Positions 31,210 to 40,631 of a stretch of DNA of 64,000 bases are shown here, in pieces (within the stretch, counting starts at the first letter, position 1; each line of letters starts with the position of its first letter). The DNA comes from Streptomyces sp. TBY4 (GTDB taxonomy: Bacteria; Actinomycetota; Actinomycetes; Streptomycetales; Streptomycetaceae), in NCBI RefSeq assembly GCF_024213195.1, contig NZ_JANAVF010000004.1:496001-560000 (forward strand). Direction: 5' to 3'. The position numbers and the translations under genes are program-made. The notes below the pieces were generated by a model, which searched no databases, had not been told where the DNA came from, and was given only the letters and a program-made list of their open reading frames with translations.

Positions 31210-33357
31210 TCAGAAGCGGCCGCCGCCGCCCATGCGGCCGCGCGTGCCGCCGCCGCCGAAGGAGCCGGGACCGCGTCCGCCGCCGCCCCCGAAGCCGCCC
31301 CCGCCGCCTCCGCCGAAGCCGCCTCCGAAGCCGCCCCCGCCGCGGCCGCCGCCCAGGATCTCGCCGAGGATGATCCCGCCGAGCACCGCGCCGCCCATGC
31401 CGCCGCCCTGCTGCCGGCCGCCACCGCCGTACGGGTTCTGGTAGCCCCGTACGTCCTGTTCGGCCAGCTGCTGCGCCTGGCGCGCCAGCGAGTCCGCCTG
31501 CTGCGCCTCGGCGAGCGCGCCCGCCGGGTCCGAGCCCGCCAGGGACGTGGACCGCTCCAGGTGGCGCTGGGCCTCCGCCAGCCGGGTGCGGGCCTGGCTG
31601 CCGATCGCGCCCCGGCTGGTGGTGATGTAGTCGGTGGCCGCGCCGATCGCGCTCCGGGCCGTGAGCAGGGCCTGGTCGAGCAGGGCCGCGGCCCGCTGCC
31701 GCCCCGACTCCCGCTCGCGGGCCCCGGCCAGCGCCTCGTCGAGGGCCGTGTCCGCCTCCTCCACCCGGCGCAGCGCGTCCAGCGGGTCGTACCGGCCGGC
31801 CTCCTGCTCCTGGCGTACGTCGGCCAGTACGGCCTCCGCCCGGCTGATCCGGCCGCGCAGATCGGCGGTCGAGGTGCCCTCGGCGGTGCCGGTCAGCAGC
31901 CCGCGCGCGTCGGCGAGGTCGGTGTCCGTCTCGTTCAGCGCGCCGGGTAGTTTCCCGGCGGCCTCCGCCAGCTCCTGCGCGCGCCGCTCCACCGCGTCGA
32001 CGAGGGTGGCCGCCTGGTCCACGGCGCCCTCGGCGGCCCGGACGTGCACGGCGGCCTTGCCGTTGTCACCGGAGTCGATCGCGGCCCGCGCCTCGCCGAG
32101 GCTGGTCGTCGCGAACAGCAGCCGGTCCTTGGCCTGTTCGGCGTTGGAGGCCACCGGCGCCGCCGCCGAGTCCGCGTACTGGCGGCCGAGCGCCGTGAGG
32201 GTCGCCTCCGCCGTGGTGGTCCGGCCCGTCAGGGCGCGGAAGTGGGCCTCCACGGTCGCGAGCGCCTGCGGGGCGTTCTTCTCCAGGTCCCGCAGCCGGT
32301 CGAAGTCCTCCGACTCGGCGTCCAGCCGCCGGCTCGCCTCCGTACAGCGGGCTACGATCTCGTCGAGCATCCGGCGGCGGGTGGCGTCGTCCTCCGGGTA
32401 CGCGTCGTCGAGCTGCTGGCGCAGCCGGAAGGCGGCCGTCAGCTCGCCCTTCCCGAACTCCACCGCCTGCGTGAAGGACGCCACCGCCTCCTCGCCGAAC
32501 TGGGCGGTGGCGAAGCCGAGTTCCTCGGTGCTGGTGCGGATCGCGTCGTCGGTCTCCACGAGCAGGGCCTTGGCCTTGGCGTCCAGCTCGGGCAGGGCGA
32601 GCGGGGCGGGGCCCGGCCCGGACCAGCCGGTGGTCTTCGATCCGCTGCCGCCGCCCGCCTGCCTGCGCTTGCGGCGGGTGTACGCGTACGCCCCGAGGGC
32701 GCCGGCCGCGCCGACCGCGACCACCGGGAGGACGAAGTCCCCGGCGCCGCTCTCGCCGCCGGCCGTGGCGCCACCCGGGTCGGCCTCACCGGGGACGACG
32801 GCCGGTACCGGCACGGGCTGTCCGCCCAGGACCGCGTCGTAGCCGTTGGCCGCGCCGATCGCGGCGCCGGCCCAGTCGTTCTGCCGGAGGGCCGGCTCGA
32901 TGGCGGTCTGCGCGACCGCCGCGAGCTGCTCCTTGGTGAATCCGGAGTCGGCATCGGCCGAATAGGCGTACTGCCGGGCTCCGGTGGCAATGGCCAGCAG
33001 GACGTCGTTCTGGCCGAGGCCGTTCTTCTGGGCGGTGGCGTCGGCCCAGCTCTGCGCGGAGCGGTCGGAGAAGTCGCGCACGTACGCGACGAACAGCTGG
33101 ACCTTCCGGTCGGCGTACAGCTTGTCCAGCGCGGCCGTGACCTCGGGCCTGCGGTCGCCGAGGGCGCCCACCCGGTCGGTGATCTGCCCCTGCTGCGACA
33201 GGGTGACGGGCTCGTCGGCCCGGGCCGACGGGGCGTCGGCGGTGCCCCAGCCGGTCAGCGCGAGCAGCGCGGCGGCGAGGGCGAGGCCGGTCCGGACGGG
33301 TATCCCGGCGGTGGTGCGTCCCTGACGTCTCTTCGTCCTGCTTCTCGGCGGAGTCAC
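31210..33357 (-). CDS. TPM-domain membrane protein with coiled coil and Gly-rich tail
   Basis: About 715 residues from GTG 33357 (an upstream ATG at 33393 is possible; neither has a clear ribosome site). There is a signal segment, then a TPM/PF04536 domain (QGQITDRVGALGDRRPEVTA, then VQLFVAYVRDFSDRSAQSWA), a single helix at about 217-230 (VVAVGAAGALGAYAYTRRK), a long cytoplasmic coiled coil to about 640, and a tail of Gly/Phe/Arg repeats. The cytoplasmic part may contact PspA. TPM proteins have been linked to photosystem and envelope repair. Function inferred from the neighbour. Confidence 0.82.
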   Translation of the reverse strand: MTPPRSRTKRRQGRTTAGIPVRTGLALAAALLALTGWGTADAPSARADEPVTLSQQGQITDRVGALGDRRPEVTAALDKLYADRKVQLFVAYVRDFSDRSAQSWADATAQKNGLGQNDVLLAIATGARQYAYSADADSGFTKEQLAAVAQTAIEPALRQNDWAGAAIGAANGYDAVLGGQPVPVPAVVPGEADPGGATAGGESGAGDFVLPVVAVGAAGALGAYAYTRRKRRQAGGGSGSKTTGWSGPGPAPLALPELDAKAKALLVETDDAIRTSTEELGFATAQFGEEAVASFTQAVEFGKGELTAAFRLRQQLDDAYPEDDATRRRMLDEIVARCTEASRRLDAESEDFDRLRDLEKNAPQALATVEAHFRALTGRTTTAEATLTALGRQYADSAAAPVASNAEQAKDRLLFATTSLGEARAAIDSGDNGKAAVHVRAAEGAVDQAATLVDAVERRAQELAEAAGKLPGALNETDTDLADARGLLTGTAEGTSTADLRGRISRAEAVLADVRQEQEAGRYDPLDALRRVEEADTALDEALAGARERESGRQRAAALLDQALLTARSAIGAATDYITTSRGAIGSQARTRLAEAQRHLERSTSLAGSDPAGALAEAQQADSLARQAQQLAEQDVRGYQNPYGGGGRQQGGGMGGAVLGGIILGEILGGGRGGGGFGGGFGGGGGGGFGGGGGRGPGSFGGGGTRGRMGGGGRF

Positions 33358-33456
33358 ATTTGGGAGGGTATGGGCGGTTCCGTGGCCCCGCACCTGGAAC
33401 CCGCCCTGCGTCCGTTCCCCCGGGACCCGGCCCGGATCCCGAAGCCGGCCCGGACC

Positions 33457-36400
33457 TCACGGCAGGGCGTACGCCGTGAGGTCCGGGCGGGAGAGGACCA
33501 GGTGGTCGCCGACCAGAACGGTGTCGGCGGCCGCCAGGGGCGGGTGGTTCCAGCGGCGGCGGGGCTTGCCCGAGGACGGGTCCAGGACCGCCACGAAGGG
33601 CTCCGCCGAGCGGGCCAGCAGCCCCCGGCGGTTGCCGTGCGGGACCTGGACGTACAGGCCGCCGGGGCGCAGCCCCAGCAGTTCGAGCCCGCACCCCTCC
33701 TCGCCGCACCGCGCCACCTCCCGCCGCCAGCGCGCCGCACCCGTCCGCTCGTCGAACGCGAGGACCTGGTCCCAGCCCTCGTGGTGCGCCGCCACGTACA
33801 CCGTGCCGCCTTCGATCAGCAGCCGCTCCGTCGCGAGGCCCACCGGGACCTGCCACATCATCCGGCCCGATTCCTGCTCCAGGGCCAGCAGGTGGGTCCC
33901 GAGGTGGAGGTGGACGATGCTCCCGCGGCCGGTCGGCCGCGGGATGTGGACCGCGTACGTGGCGTCGGAGTCCTCCCTCCACAGCTCCCGGCCGGTCGGC
34001 AGGTCCAGGGCCTGGAGCCGCATGCCGTCCGCGAGGAGCAGGCAGTCGCCCACCGCGGAGGCCACGCGCATCCCGGGGACGGGAAGGGCGTGCCGCCACA
34101 GGACCTCGCCCGTCGACGCACGCAGCACGGTGAGGTCCCCCGGCGCGCCGTGCACCAGCAACGGCCCGGCGCTGCGCATCGGCCCGGACTCGGGCACGTC
34201 CTGCCACCAGCGCACCCGCCCGTCCCGAGGCTCCCGCGCCAGCAGCCGCGCCCCCGGTTCGCCGTCGCGCCGCACCTCGACGTAGACCGTGGCGGCGTCC
34301 GCCGCGCAGGACACCAGCACCCGCCCGGCCCCCGGCAGCGGCGGCGCGGCCGCACCCTCGTCGGCGCAGGCCGTCCAGCGGGTCGTGCCCGTGTCGGCCC
34401 GTACGCAGCCCACCTCGGGCCCCGACCGCCACACCACGTGGGCACCGGCCGCGTACAGGGCGTCCGGGCGGGCGCCCGTGTACCAGGCGCGGCCCCCGGC
34501 CGGCACCCCGGTGCCCGTGCGGACAGCGGGCTCCGGGCCGCCCAGCACCGCCGTCCCGGGCGGCGGCGGGCTCCCGGCATCGGCCGCGGCCTCCGCCGTC
34601 CAGGGCGTCCGGTCCGCCGCAACGCACTCCCGCGCGATGCGGGCCAGCTCGCGAGCACGCTCCACCGGATCGGACAGGTCGCGTGCCCGGCCCGCGCGCT
34701 CCCGCGCCGCCGCCGGGGCCAGCGGCGGCAGCGCCCCCCGCTCGACGAGGGACCGCGCCGAGGACAGCGAGGACAGGGCGTGGTCGGCCTTCTCGTCGGC
34801 GGCCTCCTGCGGCCGGCCGCGCAGCAGCCCGGCGGCCTGGTTCCGCAGCCGCTCCGCCGCTGCGAACCGGCCCTGCTCGGCCTGGTGCCCGGACTCCTCG
34901 CGCAGCCAGGCCGCCCGCTCCTCCAGGAACCGGGGCAGTTCCTCCTCCGCCTGCTCCAGCGCCCGGGCCCCGCCGGCCGCGTCCCCGGCCCCGGCCAGGT
35001 CCCGCGCGACCTGGCACAGGGCCAGCAGCCGGCCCCCGGCGGAGCCGATGCGCTCGCTGAGCCGCATGGCCGCCGGGAGATCGTGCGGGGCGACGGCCAG
35101 CACCATGTCGTAGGTGGCGGCCCCGCGCAGCCCGGCGTCCTGGATCAGCGCCAACTGCAGCTCCGCCTCGGCGGGATCGGCCGCCCGGGCGGCCGTCTCG
35201 ATGCGGGCGCGGAGCCGGTTGTCCGCCGGGCTGTCCGCGAAGTGGTGCGCGGCGATGCCGGCGGCCTGCTCGGGGGCCACCTTCGCGAGCTCCTCCGCCA
35301 CCGCGCGCAGCGGGCCCGCCCGGTTGGATCCGAACACCGTGAACAGCGCCTGCTGCGCGTCGGTCAGCAGCCGCCGGGCCCGCGCCGGGGCGTGCGCGGA
35401 GGTGTCCCTGGCCAGCCCGGTCAGCAGCCGGGCGGTCCGTGCCCCGTCGCCTCCTCCGCCGTGCCACGCCGCGACCTCGGCGTCGCGGAGCAACCGCCCC
35501 GCCAGCCCCGCGTCGAACCGGGCGGCGGCGCCGGCGGCCCCGGCCAGCACCTCGATCCGGGCCTCGTGCCCGGGGGGCAGGGCGTGGAGCTCGTCCTCGG
35601 CCTCCAGCAGCAAGTCCCGCACGAAGTCCCGCACCCCACCGGGCACGCCCCCGGATCCCGCCCCGCCGCCCGGCCCGCCCCCGGGAACCGTCCCCGCCCC
35701 GTCCCCGGAGGCGGGCCCGAACACGCCACCGGGCTCGTACCCACCGCCAGGCGCGTACCCACCGGCAGCCCCGCTCCCGACCCCGCTCCCGTCCCCGTCT
35801 CCGGCAGCCGGTATGCCGGCGGCTCCCGTGCCGGCCCCGCCCGTCCCGCCGCGGCCGGCAGCACCCTCCCGCGTCCCACCCCCGGCCAGGGGCACCGCCA
35901 GCAGCGCCCGCAGCTGCGCGGCCACCGCCTCCGCCGACTCCGGCCGGTCCGCCGGGGTCTTCTCCAGGAGCTGCCGCACCAACCGCTCCACCTCCGGAGG
36001 AACCGGCGCGCCCGCCTCCCGGAGCGGGATCGGCGGATCCTCGATGTGCCGGCGCATCAGCACGTAGGGGACCTCCGCCTCCCCGAAGGGCGGCTCCCCG
36101 CTCAGCAGCGCGTACAGCACGCACCCCAGCGCGTACAGATCGCACCGGGCGTCCACCCGCTCGCCCCGCCACTGCTCGGGGGCCATGTACGGCGGGCTGC
36201 CGAAGATCCGGCCGGTGACCGTCCAGCCGGCGGTGGCGTCCGAGGAGTGCGCGATGCCGAAGTCGCAGATCTTGAGCCGCCCGGCGGGCAGCAGGAAGAG
36301 GTTGGCCGGCTTCAAGTCCCGGTGGATCACCGAGCGTTCGTGCGCCGCGGCCAGCGCCTCCGCGGCCTGGGCGGCCAGCTCCAGCGCCTGCGGCACCGGC

Positions 36401-36717
36401 AGCCCGCCCGGCACCCGGGACAGGGTGGTGCGCAGGTCCTCGCCCGCCAGCAGCTCCATCACGATGAAGAGCTGCCCCTCCTCCTGGCCCACGTCGTGCA
36501 CGACGGTGATCCCGGGATGCTGCAGCCGCGCCCCGATGGTGGCCTCGCGCCGGAAGCGGGCGACCGCTTCCTCGGCCATGGCCGTCTCCAGGAGCACCTT
36601 CACGGCGACGGACCGGTCCAGGGCCGTGTCGTGCGCCCGCCACACCTCGCCGAAGCCGCCCTTGCCGAGCCGCTGTTCGAGGCGGTACCGCCCCGCCAGC
36701 TGATCCCCCACCCGCAC
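33457..36717 (-). CDS. Serine/threonine protein kinase with C-terminal PQQ-like beta-propeller
   Basis: 1086 residues from GTG 36717. The Hanks-type kinase domain spans 11-270: glycine loop GKGGFGEVW, Lys40 (VAVKVL), catalytic Asp134 (IHRDLKPANL), DFG at 152-154 and GSPPYMAPEQW. A Gly/Ala/Pro-rich linker (about 280-370) leads to a helical middle (about 370-720, possibly solenoid), then PQQ/Trp-like repeats (about 740-1086; e.g. GTTRWTACADEG, GEVLWRHALPV, GRELWREDSDA, GAARWRREVARCG). No membrane helix is evident, so it is probably cytosolic and the propeller binds a ligand or partner. It lies after the sdh operon, behind a terminator. Confidence 0.92.
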   Translation of the reverse strand: MRVGDQLAGRYRLEQRLGKGGFGEVWRAHDTALDRSVAVKVLLETAMAEEAVARFRREATIGARLQHPGITVVHDVGQEEGQLFIVMELLAGEDLRTTLSRVPGGLPVPQALELAAQAAEALAAAHERSVIHRDLKPANLFLLPAGRLKICDFGIAHSSDATAGWTVTGRIFGSPPYMAPEQWRGERVDARCDLYALGCVLYALLSGEPPFGEAEVPYVLMRRHIEDPPIPLREAGAPVPPEVERLVRQLLEKTPADRPESAEAVAAQLRALLAVPLAGGGTREGAAGRGGTGGAGTGAAGIPAAGDGDGSGVGSGAAGGYAPGGGYEPGGVFGPASGDGAGTVPGGGPGGGAGSGGVPGGVRDFVRDLLLEAEDELHALPPGHEARIEVLAGAAGAAARFDAGLAGRLLRDAEVAAWHGGGGDGARTARLLTGLARDTSAHAPARARRLLTDAQQALFTVFGSNRAGPLRAVAEELAKVAPEQAAGIAAHHFADSPADNRLRARIETAARAADPAEAELQLALIQDAGLRGAATYDMVLAVAPHDLPAAMRLSERIGSAGGRLLALCQVARDLAGAGDAAGGARALEQAEEELPRFLEERAAWLREESGHQAEQGRFAAAERLRNQAAGLLRGRPQEAADEKADHALSSLSSARSLVERGALPPLAPAAARERAGRARDLSDPVERARELARIARECVAADRTPWTAEAAADAGSPPPPGTAVLGGPEPAVRTGTGVPAGGRAWYTGARPDALYAAGAHVVWRSGPEVGCVRADTGTTRWTACADEGAAAPPLPGAGRVLVSCAADAATVYVEVRRDGEPGARLLAREPRDGRVRWWQDVPESGPMRSAGPLLVHGAPGDLTVLRASTGEVLWRHALPVPGMRVASAVGDCLLLADGMRLQALDLPTGRELWREDSDATYAVHIPRPTGRGSIVHLHLGTHLLALEQESGRMMWQVPVGLATERLLIEGGTVYVAAHHEGWDQVLAFDERTGAARWRREVARCGEEGCGLELLGLRPGGLYVQVPHGNRRGLLARSAEPFVAVLDPSSGKPRRRWNHPPLAAADTVLVGDHLVLSRPDLTAYALP

Positions 36718-36724
36718 CGCGAAA

Positions 36725-36763
36725 GCCCCCTGACATCACGTCAATGACGTTGATACAGGGGGC
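36725..36763 (-). terminator. Terminator of the sdh operon
   Basis: GCCCCCTG (36725-36732) pairs with CAGGGGGC (36756-36763), and inside it ACGTCA-A-TGACGT (36738-36750) forms a second perfect dyad. It lies between sdhB (stop at 36797) and the kinase gene (start 36717); on the minus strand the hairpin is followed by TTTC. Confidence 0.7.
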
Positions 36764-36796
36764 ATTCTGTACTGCCAAGTGAACAACTGGGGGCGG

Positions 36797-37570
36797 CTAC
36801 TGCCCGGAACGGCGACGGATCTTGCTCCCCAGCCACACCAGCGGGTCGTACTTGCGGTCCACGGCCCGCTCCTTCAGCGGGATCAGGGCGTTGTCGGTGA
36901 TCTTGATCCCCTCGGGGCAGACCTCCGTGCAGCACTTGGTGATGTTGCAGTAGCCGAGCCCGTGCTCCTCCTGCGCCGTGCGCTTGCGGTCCAGCCCGGC
37001 CTCCGCCGCCGCGTCCAGCGGGTGCATGTCCAGCTCCGCCACCCGCATCAGGAAGCGCGGGCCGGCGAAGGCCCCCTTGTTCTCCTCGTGGTCACGCACC
37101 ACGTGGCAGGTGTCCTGGCACAGGAAGCACTCGATGCACTTGCGGAACTCCTGCGAGCGCTCCACGTCGATCTGCTGCATCCGGTACTCGCCCGGAGCCA
37201 CTCCGGCGGGCGGCACGAAGGCGGGCACCTCGCGCGCCTTCTGGTAGTTGAAGGACACGTCCGTCACCAGGTCGCGGACGACCGGGAAGGCCCGCAGCGG
37301 GGTCACGGTGATGGTCTCCTCGCGGGAGAAGGTCGACATGCGCGTCATGCACATCAGCCGCGGCCGCCCGTTGACCTCCGCGCTGCACGAACCGCACTTG
37401 CCCGCCTTGCAGTTCCACCGCACCGCCAGGTCGGACGCCTGGGTGGCCTGCAGCCGGTGGACGATGTCCAGGACGACCTCGCCGTCGTGCACCTCCACGG
37501 TGAAGTCGCGCAGCTCACCGCCCTCCGCGTCGCCCCGCCAGATCCGGAACGAGGCATCGTAGGTACTCAT
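36797..37570 (-). CDS. sdhB: Succinate dehydrogenase/fumarate reductase iron-sulfur subunit
   Basis: 257 residues. Three Fe-S clusters are readable: [2Fe-2S] (WNCKAGKCGSCSAEV), then CIECFLCQDTC and CCTEVCPEG for the [4Fe-4S] and [3Fe-4S] centres. It passes electrons from the flavoprotein to menaquinone at the membrane. The ATG at 37570 overlaps the stop of sdhA by four bases. The length and motifs fit the mycobacterial Sdh1 type (Rv0247c) rather than the classical sdhCDAB set, which would be elsewhere on the chromosome. Confidence 0.93.
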   Translation of the reverse strand: MSTYDASFRIWRGDAEGGELRDFTVEVHDGEVVLDIVHRLQATQASDLAVRWNCKAGKCGSCSAEVNGRPRLMCMTRMSTFSREETITVTPLRAFPVVRDLVTDVSFNYQKAREVPAFVPPAGVAPGEYRMQQIDVERSQEFRKCIECFLCQDTCHVVRDHEENKGAFAGPRFLMRVAELDMHPLDAAAEAGLDRKRTAQEEHGLGYCNITKCCTEVCPEGIKITDNALIPLKERAVDRKYDPLVWLGSKIRRRSGQ

Positions 37571-39480
37571 CCGTACAGCTCCTCCTCGGCGAGGTACTTG
37601 ACCAGCTCTTCCTTCTCGAAGAGCGCGAGCAGGTCGGGCCGGATGGGATCGGTGCGCACCCGGGTCAGCTCGATCCGGTCCGCGGCGGGGTCCGAAGGGG
37701 CAGGGTCGACGGGCCGGCACAGCAGGTTCACCGGCCGCCAGGACCGCTCCATCGCCGGGCAGTCCTCGCGGGTGTGCCCGCCCCGGCTCTCGGTGCGCTC
37801 CAGGGCCGCGCGGGCCACGCATTCGCTGACCAGCAGCATGTTGCGCAGGTCCAGGGCCAGGTGCCAGCCCGGGTTGAACTGCCGGTGCCCCTCGACCCCG
37901 GCCCGTGCGGCCCGTACGCGCAGGCCCGCGAGCTTCTCCAGGGCCTCGGCCATCTCGCCCTCGCGGCGGATGATCCCCACGAGGTCGTTCATGGCCGTCT
38001 GCAGCTCCTGGTGCAGGGTGTACGGGTTCTCCGCGCCCTCGGCGGCGTGGAACGGGGCCAGCGCCTCCGCGGCCGCCGCGTCGATCTGCGCCTGGGACAC
38101 CTCGGGCCGCCCGCCGACCGCCGGGGCGTCCCGCGCCGCGTACTCGGCGGCGTGCAGCCCGGCCCGGCGGCCGAAGACCAGCAGGTCGGAGAGGGAGTTC
38201 CCGCCGAGCCGGTTCGAGCCGTGCATCCCGCCCGCGACCTCACCGGAGGCGAACAGCCCCGGCACCCCGAGGGTGGCGGCCGTGTCGGACTCGACCGCGA
38301 TGCCGCCCATCACGTAGTGGCAGGTCGGGCCGACCTCCATCGCCTCGGCGGTGATGTCCACGTCCGCCAGCTCCTTGAACTGGTGGTACATCGACGGGAG
38401 CCGCCGCTTGATCTTCTCGGCGGGCATCCGGGTGGACACGTCGAGGAAGACCCCGCCGTGCGGGGATCCGCGCCCGGCCTTGACCTCGGAGTTGATGGCG
38501 CGGGCCACCTCGTCGCGGGGGAGCAGCTCGGGCGGGCGCCGGTTGTGGTCCGGGTCCTCGTACCAGCGGTCGCCCTCCTCCTCGGACTGCGCGTACTTCT
38601 CCTTGAACACGTCCGGGATGTAGTCGAACATGAACCGCTTGCCCTCGCTGTTGCGCAGCACCCCGCCGTCGCCGCGCACCGACTCGGTGACGAGGATCCC
38701 CTTCACCGAGGGCGGCCAGACCATGCCGGTCGGGTGGAACTGCACGAACTCCATGTTCAGCAGCGGGGCCCCCGCGAGCAGCGCCAGCGCGTGCCCGTCG
38801 CCGGTGTACTCCCACGAGTTGGACGTGGTCTTGAAGGACTTCCCGATCCCGCCCGTGGCCAGCACCACCGCGGGGGCCTCCAGGACGAAGAACCGCCCGG
38901 TCTCCCGCTCGTAGCAGAAGGTCCCGGAGACCCGCTCGCCGTCCTTGAGCACCCGGGTCACCGTGCACTCCTGGAAGACCTTGAGCCGGGCCTCGTAGTC
39001 CCCGTACTCCTTGAAGTCCTCCTGCTGGAGCTGGACGATCTTCTGCTGGAGGGTGCGGATCAGCTCCAGCCCGGTCCGGTCGCCCACGTGTGCGAGCCGC
39101 GGGTACTCGTGCCCGCCGAAGTTGCGCTGCGAGATCTTCCCGTCGGGCGTGCGGTCGAAGAGCGCGCCCCAGGTCTCCAGCTCCCAGACCCGGTCCGGGG
39201 CCTCCTTGGCGTGCAGCTCCGCCATCCGCCACTGGTTCAGGAACTTGCCGCCGCGCATCGTGTCGCGGAAGTGCACCTGCCAGTTGTCGCCCTCGTTGAC
39301 GTTGCCCATGGAGGCGGCAATGCCGCCCTCCGCCATCACGGTGTGGGCCTTGCCGAAGAGGGATTTGCAGATCACGGCCGTACGGGCGCCCCGCTCGCGC
39401 GCCTCGATCGCGGCCCGCAGCCCGGCGCCGCCCGCGCCGACCACGACCACGTCCCACTGCTGCCGTTCCACTTGGGTCAC
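37567..39480 (-). CDS. sdhA: Succinate dehydrogenase/fumarate reductase flavoprotein subunit
   Basis: 637 residues from GTG 39480, which overlaps the stop of the cytochrome gene. FAD-binding VVVGAGGAGLRAAIEARERG at the N-terminus; the His in KAHTVMAEGG is the expected covalent FAD site; HPTGMVWP and the Arg block near GSNRLGGNSLSDLLVFG are active-site regions. It oxidises succinate to fumarate. The frame is open upstream into the next gene, but the coupled GTG is the natural start. Confidence 0.95.
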   Translation of the reverse strand: MTQVERQQWDVVVVGAGGAGLRAAIEARERGARTAVICKSLFGKAHTVMAEGGIAASMGNVNEGDNWQVHFRDTMRGGKFLNQWRMAELHAKEAPDRVWELETWGALFDRTPDGKISQRNFGGHEYPRLAHVGDRTGLELIRTLQQKIVQLQQEDFKEYGDYEARLKVFQECTVTRVLKDGERVSGTFCYERETGRFFVLEAPAVVLATGGIGKSFKTTSNSWEYTGDGHALALLAGAPLLNMEFVQFHPTGMVWPPSVKGILVTESVRGDGGVLRNSEGKRFMFDYIPDVFKEKYAQSEEEGDRWYEDPDHNRRPPELLPRDEVARAINSEVKAGRGSPHGGVFLDVSTRMPAEKIKRRLPSMYHQFKELADVDITAEAMEVGPTCHYVMGGIAVESDTAATLGVPGLFASGEVAGGMHGSNRLGGNSLSDLLVFGRRAGLHAAEYAARDAPAVGGRPEVSQAQIDAAAAEALAPFHAAEGAENPYTLHQELQTAMNDLVGIIRREGEMAEALEKLAGLRVRAARAGVEGHRQFNPGWHLALDLRNMLLVSECVARAALERTESRGGHTREDCPAMERSWRPVNLLCRPVDPAPSDPAADRIELTRVRTDPIRPDLLALFEKEELVKYLAEEELYG

Positions 39481-40304
39481 TAGAAGATCCTCGGGTCGGT
39501 GAAGGCGCCGCTGGCCAGCAGGTACACGTAGAAGTCGCACAGGGCCACGCTGATCAGCGAGGCCCACGCCAGCTGCATGTGACGGGTGTTGAGGCGGCTG
39601 ATCCAGCCCCACAGGCGGTAGCGCACCGGGTGCTTGGAGAAGTGCTTGAGGCGGCCGCCCATGATGTGCCGGCAGGAGTGGCAGGACAGCGTGTACGCCC
39701 AGATCAGCCCGATGTTCACGACGAACAGCAGCGTCCCGAGGCCCATGTGGCCCCATGCGTAGTGCTCGTCGCGGAAGGTCAGCACGGTGTCGTACGTGAG
39801 GATGGCCGCCACCGGCAGCGCCGCGTAGAAGAAGTACCGGTGCATGTTCTGGAAGATCAGCGGGAAGCGGGTCTCACCGCTGTACGAGGCGTGCGGCTCG
39901 GCGACCGCGCAGGCGGGCGGCGAGGCCCAGAAGCCCCGGTAGTAGGCCTTGCGGTAGTAGTAGCAGGTCAGCCGGAAGCCGAGCGGGAAGACCAGGATCA
40001 GCAGCGCGGGGGACAGGCCCCACCAGCTGCCGAAGAGGTCGAGGTTCGGCCCGTCCTTCATCGGGACGCAGTTCTCCGCGAGGCACGGGGAGTAGAAGGG
40101 GGACACGTACGGCGCGGCGTAGTAGTCGGCGTTGGCGAAGGCCCGCCACGTCGAGTAGACGATGAAGGCGAGCAGCCCGGCCGCGGTGCCGGCGGGGGAG
40201 AGCCACCACCGGTCGGTCCGCAGGTGCCGGGCCGCGATCGCGGCCCGCGAGGCGTCGTGGACGCCGCCGGGCCGCTGTGGGGATGGTTGGGTGCCTGTGG
40301 CCAA
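39480..40304 (-). CDS. Sdh1-type membrane anchor subunit
   Basis: 274 residues with about five helices (e.g. AGLLAFIVYSTWRAFANADY, LLILVFPLGFRLTCYYYR, YFFYAALPVAAILTY). SCHSCRHIMGG and His residues in helices may hold haem or bind quinone. It matches the mycobacterial Rv0249c type anchor, one long protein in place of SdhC plus SdhD. TTG 40304, with GGAG seven bases before, is the start. It heads the sdh operon. Confidence 0.88.
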   Translation of the reverse strand: MATGTQPSPQRPGGVHDASRAAIAARHLRTDRWWLSPAGTAAGLLAFIVYSTWRAFANADYYAAPYVSPFYSPCLAENCVPMKDGPNLDLFGSWWGLSPALLILVFPLGFRLTCYYYRKAYYRGFWASPPACAVAEPHASYSGETRFPLIFQNMHRYFFYAALPVAAILTYDTVLTFRDEHYAWGHMGLGTLLFVVNIGLIWAYTLSCHSCRHIMGGRLKHFSKHPVRYRLWGWISRLNTRHMQLAWASLISVALCDFYVYLLASGAFTDPRIF

Positions 40305-40400
40305 GAGGGACTCCGGGTGGAGTGATGAGGGGTGGCCCCCCGGATCCGGCCCCCGTCGCTGCGGGTGACCGGATCCGGTGGGGTGTGCGCGGAGCGTAGG

Positions 40401-40631
40401 TCAGGGGGCGCGGCGGTCGCGGGCGCCGAGGCCCTCGTCGTCGGCGTCCGTCCACAGCGCGCTGTCGTACGGGGTGTCCGGGACGCCGACCATCGGGCCC
40501 TCGCCGGGAGCCCGGGAGGCGGCCGGCGCCTGGCGGGCCGTGTTCCGGACGTCCCGCTCCAGCTGCTCCACTGAGCGGACCAGCTCGTTCAGGTTGCGCC
40601 GTACGGCCGTCAAGTCGTCTTGCAGGGACAT
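40401..40631 (-). CDS. Small coiled-coil protein of unknown function
   Basis: 76 residues. Residues 1-32 are a predicted coiled coil (DDLTAVRRNLNELVRSVEQL), then a Pro/Ala/Gly linker and an acidic end. I do not recognise a domain. ATG 40631 lies on the other side of a 382-bp divergent gap from the solute-binding lipoprotein gene. It sits 96 bp upstream of the sdh operon on the same strand and could share its transcript. Confidence 0.65.
   Translation of the reverse strand: MSLQDDLTAVRRNLNELVRSVEQLERDVRNTARQAPAASRAPGEGPMVGVPDTPYDSALWTDADDEGLGARDRRAP

Noticed and set aside
32044..36747. A 1567-codon open frame on the plus strand
   Set aside because: It runs antisense to the TPM-protein and kinase genes, whose domains are clear on the minus strand; long antisense frames are a by-product of high third-position GC.
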